Source: Deltaproteobacteria bacterium (lineage in GTDB: Bacteria > Myxococcota_A > UBA796 > GCA-2862545). From it: 64,000 bases of DNA. Below the pieces are notes generated by a model. That model searched no databases. It saw only the letters and a program-made list of their open reading frames with translations, and was not told the DNA's origin. Location of the stretch: the NCBI GenBank assembly GCA_007693595.1, contig REDI01000031.1, positions 116,260 through 180,259 on the forward strand, written 5' to 3'. A program made the position numbers and the translations under genes. Of the stretch, positions 60,883 to 64,000 are shown piece by piece. How positions within the stretch are numbered: position 1 is the first letter of the stretch; every line of letters starts with the position of its first letter.

Positions 60883-61452
60883 ATGCGAGCCGCGATCTTC
60901 GGCGGCAGCTTCGATCCCCCTCACGTCGGGCATGCCCTGATTGTCTCATGGCTCCTGATGACGGAGCGGGCCGATCGCGTCGTGTTGGTGCCGGTCGGGG
61001 CTCACCCCTTCGCCAAGGAGCTCACGCCCTTCGACCGAAGGCTGCGCTGGTGCGAAGGCCTGGCTCGCTCCCTCGGGCCTGCGGTCGAGGTCAGCGCGAT
61101 CGAAGCGGAACTTCCCCCTCCTAACTACACGATCCACACCCTCCAAGCCTTGGCTGAGCGTCGCGTGGGTCAGCAGCTCTCACTCGTCGTGGGCGCCGAC
61201 ATCCTTGCCGGAGTCGCGCGGTGGCACCGCTGGTCGGAGATCGAGGAGCGCTTCGCCCCGGTGGTGGTGGGGCGCGCGGGATACCCTCCCCTCGACGGCG
61301 TACCAAGCTTTCCCGAGGTCTCTTCAACCCAGATCCGATGGAGACTGGGCGCGGGCCGATCCGTCGAGGCGCTCGTACCCGCTGCGGTGCTCCGCGAGCT
61401 GAACGAGGCCGACATCCAGCGGTGGCGAGAGCGCTCAGCGGGTCGGGCCTAG
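60883..61452 (+). CDS. nadD: NadD, nicotinate-nucleotide adenylyltransferase
   Basis: A 189-aa nucleotidyltransferase with IFGGSFDPPHVGHA at the N-terminus, GADILAGVARWHRW, and SSTQIRWRL near the C-terminus. It makes deamido-NAD from NaMN and ATP. GGAGG lies 5 nt before the ATG. Its last 18 bp overlap the convergent Kelch-like gene. Confidence 0.93.
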   Translation: MRAAIFGGSFDPPHVGHALIVSWLLMTERADRVVLVPVGAHPFAKELTPFDRRLRWCEGLARSLGPAVEVSAIEAELPPPNYTIHTLQALAERRVGQQLSLVVGADILAGVARWHRWSEIEERFAPVVVGRAGYPPLDGVPSFPEVSSTQIRWRLGAGRSVEALVPAAVLRELNEADIQRWRERSAGRA

Positions 61453-62934
61453 GCCGATCACCCCGAACTCTTCGCCGCCTCGGCTCGCGCTGGTTCGACC
61501 CTCCAGCAGAAAGAGCATGCCTCCAGGTGTCCTCGCGACGCTTGGGGAGAGGCCCGAGCCCGCCGCTGCGCAACCTGGCAGGGGCGCCCATCGATCGGCC
61601 TGGGCGTCGAAGCCCTCCGCGCAGGTCGCGACACCGTCTGGGGTGTCTCCGAAGGCCCACCCCGCCTCCGCTCCGCCAAGGAGGATCGCCCCGCCAGCGG
61701 CGTCGCTCTGCATGCGGGGGTAGGTCCTTGGGGCGCTCAGGCCATCGACCTGGATCCAGCCTTCATCGCCGCTCGGATCGAGGACGTAGCTGGCTGTCGT
61801 TCCGTCGGTCGAGCTCCCTGCGGTGCTCGCCTGGTCGATCCCGCCGGCGATGAGCAGTCGCCCATCGGGGAGGGTGGTCATGCCCGCGGCACGGAGGGGC
61901 ACCGGAAGCGAAGGCAGGCTCCGGGTCGTCCCGTCGGGCCCAAGGCTGACGCAGCTCGCGCTCGGGGTGATGGTGGTGTCGGCCCAGAACCCCCCTCCGC
62001 AGACGGCGATCCCCTCGGGGACCTCGGTGGCCATGAAGTCCCATGGACCGATATCGGGGAGGCCTCCCGTAGAACCGAAGCGACGACGCTGGGGATCGAA
62101 GAGCTCCCAGGTCGGGCTGGTTGGGGCGCTGGCGGACGTGTGGGCGCCGACCAGCAGCAGACGCCCGTCAGAGAAGTGTCGCACAGCGTGTCTCGCACGC
62201 GAGAGGAAGCCTTCTTCGCTCCAGACGATGGTCTCGGTGTCGGGATCGAAGAGGCTCACCAGCCGGGTGCGGTTCGAGAAGTCGCCGAGCCTCGGCTCCC
62301 CGCCTGAGAGGACGATCTGCTCGCGCCCATCGATCTCGACGACGGTGGCGACGGCGTGACAGACGCTCGCATCGAGCCGCTCCGACACCGCGCTGAAAGA
62401 CCATGAGGGGGCCTGGAGAGTCGGCAACTTGAGGATCTGGTCGCTGCACGTCGAGCCGGACGTCGCGCCGCCGAACAGGTAGATCCGACCATCGCGCAGG
62501 GCGGCCATGGCCGCGCCCAAGGCCGGAGCGCGGAGGGAGCCCAAGGTTCCGATGCCGTCGAGACGGGCGATTAAAAGGTTAGCCCTAAGCTCTCGCCTTC
62601 CGGTTGACGCGGTGAGGGGTGAGGACTCGCCCCAGGCCTGAAGTCCAGTGAGGCTTGTGGCGGGATCCTCAGGGCCAAGCGCGAGTCCGAGGGTGTGCCC
62701 CTGTAGAGGGCCCAGGCCTCGCTGTTCGCGCGTGCCGCTCCCGAAGGGGCCCAGCGAGATCCAGTCGACGTTGCCCGCGCTGTCGCGCAGCCGAAGGTGT
62801 GCCTCGGGCGCGCCGTCGAAGGGGGACTGGTTGAGAGGCACCTGAGGGAAGAGCTGGAGGGAGTAGTTGGCGTCGGCGGCGCACCCGCCAAGTGACGCCA
62901 TCAGCGTCAGGATGCCGAGGGCTTGGGTGCGCAT
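61435..62934 (-). CDS. Kelch-like beta-propeller lipoprotein
   Basis: A 499-aa protein with signal LMASLGGC (Cys18). It contains several Kelch-like blades marked by a Gly-Gly and a following strand (DGRIYLFGGATSG, IVLSGGEPRLG, DGRLLIAGGIDQAS, AILLGGAEAGW, GIAVCGGGFW), giving a predicted six- or seven-bladed propeller. Such secreted propellers are common in Myxococcota and usually bind proteins or sugars; no substrate can be named. The promoter and ribosome site GGAGG upstream support the ATG. Confidence 0.78.
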   Translation of the reverse strand: MRTQALGILTLMASLGGCAADANYSLQLFPQVPLNQSPFDGAPEAHLRLRDSAGNVDWISLGPFGSGTREQRGLGPLQGHTLGLALGPEDPATSLTGLQAWGESSPLTASTGRRELRANLLIARLDGIGTLGSLRAPALGAAMAALRDGRIYLFGGATSGSTCSDQILKLPTLQAPSWSFSAVSERLDASVCHAVATVVEIDGREQIVLSGGEPRLGDFSNRTRLVSLFDPDTETIVWSEEGFLSRARHAVRHFSDGRLLLVGAHTSASAPTSPTWELFDPQRRRFGSTGGLPDIGPWDFMATEVPEGIAVCGGGFWADTTITPSASCVSLGPDGTTRSLPSLPVPLRAAGMTTLPDGRLLIAGGIDQASTAGSSTDGTTASYVLDPSGDEGWIQVDGLSAPRTYPRMQSDAAGGAILLGGAEAGWAFGDTPDGVATCAEGFDAQADRWAPLPGCAAAGSGLSPSVARTPGGMLFLLEGRTSASRGGEEFGVIGLGPTR

Positions 62935-62954
62935 CGTACTGCACCTCCACGGCT

Positions 62955-62984
62955 ACAGTAGGCGCTGTGAGGTGTCACTGTCAA
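62955..62984 (-). promoter_or_regulatory. Promoter of the Kelch-like lipoprotein gene
   Basis: On the minus strand TTGACA is followed after 18 nt by TACTGT. The predicted transcript start, near 62948, gives a short leader with GGAGG before the ATG at 62934. Confidence 0.55.
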
Positions 62985-63072
62985 TGGGGAGATCCTCGAA
63001 GAAGTAGCGGGCCGTCGCCGCGATGCTGCTAGAAGAGGGGGGTGTGCCAACAGGCCGAGGGTAGGAGGGCCG

Positions 63073-63831
63073 ATGATGGAGTCAAGGGGTTGGTTGCTTA
63101 GGTCTGAACTGCTCTCTTCTGTTTCCGAGGTGGTTCACGCCTTCACCGCGAAGGGGAGCGGGCCAGGACCTGACGTCGATCTACGTGATCGGCCTCACGA
63201 TCCCGGCGGAAGCTATGAGGCCTGGACTCGGGTCTTGGCTGCCATGGGGGGACACCCAGACCAGCTCGCGCAGGTACGGCAGGTGCACGGGCGGCGTGTC
63301 GTCGAGATCACGGAGCCGACGGGCCCGCTGGCCGTGGCGGGAGAAGCCGACGCGATGATCACTCGTAGGCCTGGGATCTGGCTCGCGGTCCGAACCGCTG
63401 ACTGTGTCCCGGTTCTCCTGTGGGCCCCAGGAGCGGTCGCGGCGGTCCATGCCGGCTGGCGCGGTGTCGCGTCGCGTGTCGTGGTCGACGCGGCCCGCAC
63501 CCTCGCGGAGCTTGCTGGCTGTCGGACGTCCGACGTGCTGGCGGCGATCGGGCCGCACGCCTCCGTCGAACACTACGAGACGGGGCCGGAGGTCATCGAG
63601 GCGTTGGTCGCGGCTGGGCTCGATGCGGAGCGAGTACGCCGTGGAGGCGCTTCTGGTCGAGAGCATGCCGACTTGGAGCAGGCGGTTCGAGACCAGCTCG
63701 CCGAGGTCGGAGTGGTTCGGGTCGACCGGGTGCCTGGCTGTACCCTGGCCGATGAGCGCTTCTTCAGTCACCGCCGAAGCGGTGGCGCGCCGGGAAGACA
63801 GGCCTCCATCATCGCGCTGCGCGGATCTTGA
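63073..63831 (+). CDS. pgeF: PgeF/YfiH laccase-domain purine nucleoside phosphorylase family protein
   Basis: A 252-aa DUF152/laccase-domain protein with the three metal/catalytic residues in place: His in VRQVHGRRV, Cys in RTADCVPVLL and His in VHAGWRG. The C-terminal CTLADERFFSHRR is typical. Members act on purine nucleosides or edit peptidoglycan precursors. The usual IGPCIGxCCYEVG loop reads IGPHASVEHYETG, with its cysteines missing. GGAGG precedes the ATG; a second ATG follows immediately. Confidence 0.88.
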   Translation: MMESRGWLLRSELLSSVSEVVHAFTAKGSGPGPDVDLRDRPHDPGGSYEAWTRVLAAMGGHPDQLAQVRQVHGRRVVEITEPTGPLAVAGEADAMITRRPGIWLAVRTADCVPVLLWAPGAVAAVHAGWRGVASRVVVDAARTLAELAGCRTSDVLAAIGPHASVEHYETGPEVIEALVAAGLDAERVRRGGASGREHADLEQAVRDQLAEVGVVRVDRVPGCTLADERFFSHRRSGGAPGRQASIIALRGS

Positions 63832-63888
63832 GGAGCACCCTCTGGACGGAGAGCATTGTCGAAGCCTTGGGCCTGTGACGCTCAGCCC

Positions 63889-64000
63889 TCAGTCGAGGTC
63901 GCTATCGCTGTCGCCGTCGCCGTCTCCGTCGCCGTCCCCATCGCCGTCGCCGTCGCCGTCCCCATCGCCGTCCCCGTCGCCGTCGCCGTCGCCATCGCCG
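63889..64000 (-). CDS. 3' end of a gene encoding a Gly-Asp repeat tail (start outside window)
   Basis: On the minus strand the frame is open from the window edge to a TGA at 63889-63891. The visible 36 codons encode about fifteen consecutive Gly-Asp dipeptides followed by a Ser-Asp-rich end (DSDSDLD). The DNA is an imperfect GGCGAY hexamer repeat. Such acidic, potentially Ca2+-binding tails occur on large secreted proteins. The rest of the protein is not visible, so no function can be given. Confidence 0.6.
   Translation of the reverse strand, partial: GDGDGDGDGDGDGDGDGDGDGDGDGDGDGDSDSDLD

Noticed and set aside
63901..64000. Short regular repeats at the window end considered as a CRISPR array.
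   Set aside because: The unit is a 6-bp coding repeat (Gly-Asp codons) with no spacers.

Overview
The window is high-GC, densely coded bacterial chromosome with no rRNA, CRISPR array, transposase, integrase or phage gene. Gene content points to a Myxococcota-type ('deltaproteobacterial') Gram-negative. It carries a large TPR / ExbB-ExbD / FHA-AgmX envelope cluster resembling the Myxococcus Glt/Agl and Nfs machines, many lipoproteins, an orphan NtrC-type regulator, and the order DUF177-rpmF-plsX-acpP-fabF-rpiB-glyA-nrdR-ribD-ribB-ribH-nusB. The species cannot be named from sequence alone. GTG and TTG starts and 4-bp ATGA/GTGA stop-start overlaps are frequent, so many neighbours are probably translationally coupled.

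Layout. 1-10.9 kb is housekeeping: the 3' part of an RNase E/G gene, a GNAT-nitrilase fusion, recD2, a hotdog thioesterase, rlmN, an MTA-phosphorylase-like gene, a RodZ-like HTH membrane protein, mgtE, recO and a lipoprotein. 11-12.9 kb has a TM2-like small membrane protein and a membrane-anchored PP2C phosphatase. 13.1-18.2 kb is a phosphate-type regulon (PhoB-like, PhoR-like, PstC, PstA, PstB, PhoU) with no PstS. 18.3-22.5 kb has two uncharacterised proteins, a Ski2-like helicase with an RGG-rich insert, a tRNA-Gln/tRNA-Glu pair with its own promoter and terminator, and a lipoprotein. 22.5-32.9 kb is the fatty-acid / one-carbon / riboflavin run, ending in DUF2752, a 2Fe-2S ferredoxin, tRNA-Phe and a Cys-rich lipoprotein-like ORF that starts inside the tRNA.

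33-38.4 kb: a sigma54-dependent response regulator is coupled to sppA (with an N-terminal barrel-like extension) on the minus strand, divergent from dacB. 38.5-52.8 kb is the most distinctive part: a secreted protein, two TPR proteins, a TPR lipoprotein, a small acidic secreted protein, ExbB/TolQ, two ExbD/TolR paralogues (one with Asn at the proton-relay Asp position), an FHA-TM-AgmX/PglI protein, a periplasmic protein and an outer-membrane barrel. Together they look like a proton-driven trans-envelope machine. 53-64 kb returns to ftsK, lolA, rimO, a lipoprotein, ctpA, murI, nadD, a Kelch-like lipoprotein and pgeF, and ends with the 3' end of a minus-strand gene encoding a (Gly-Asp)n tail.

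Functions are assigned from motifs read by eye. No database search was run.
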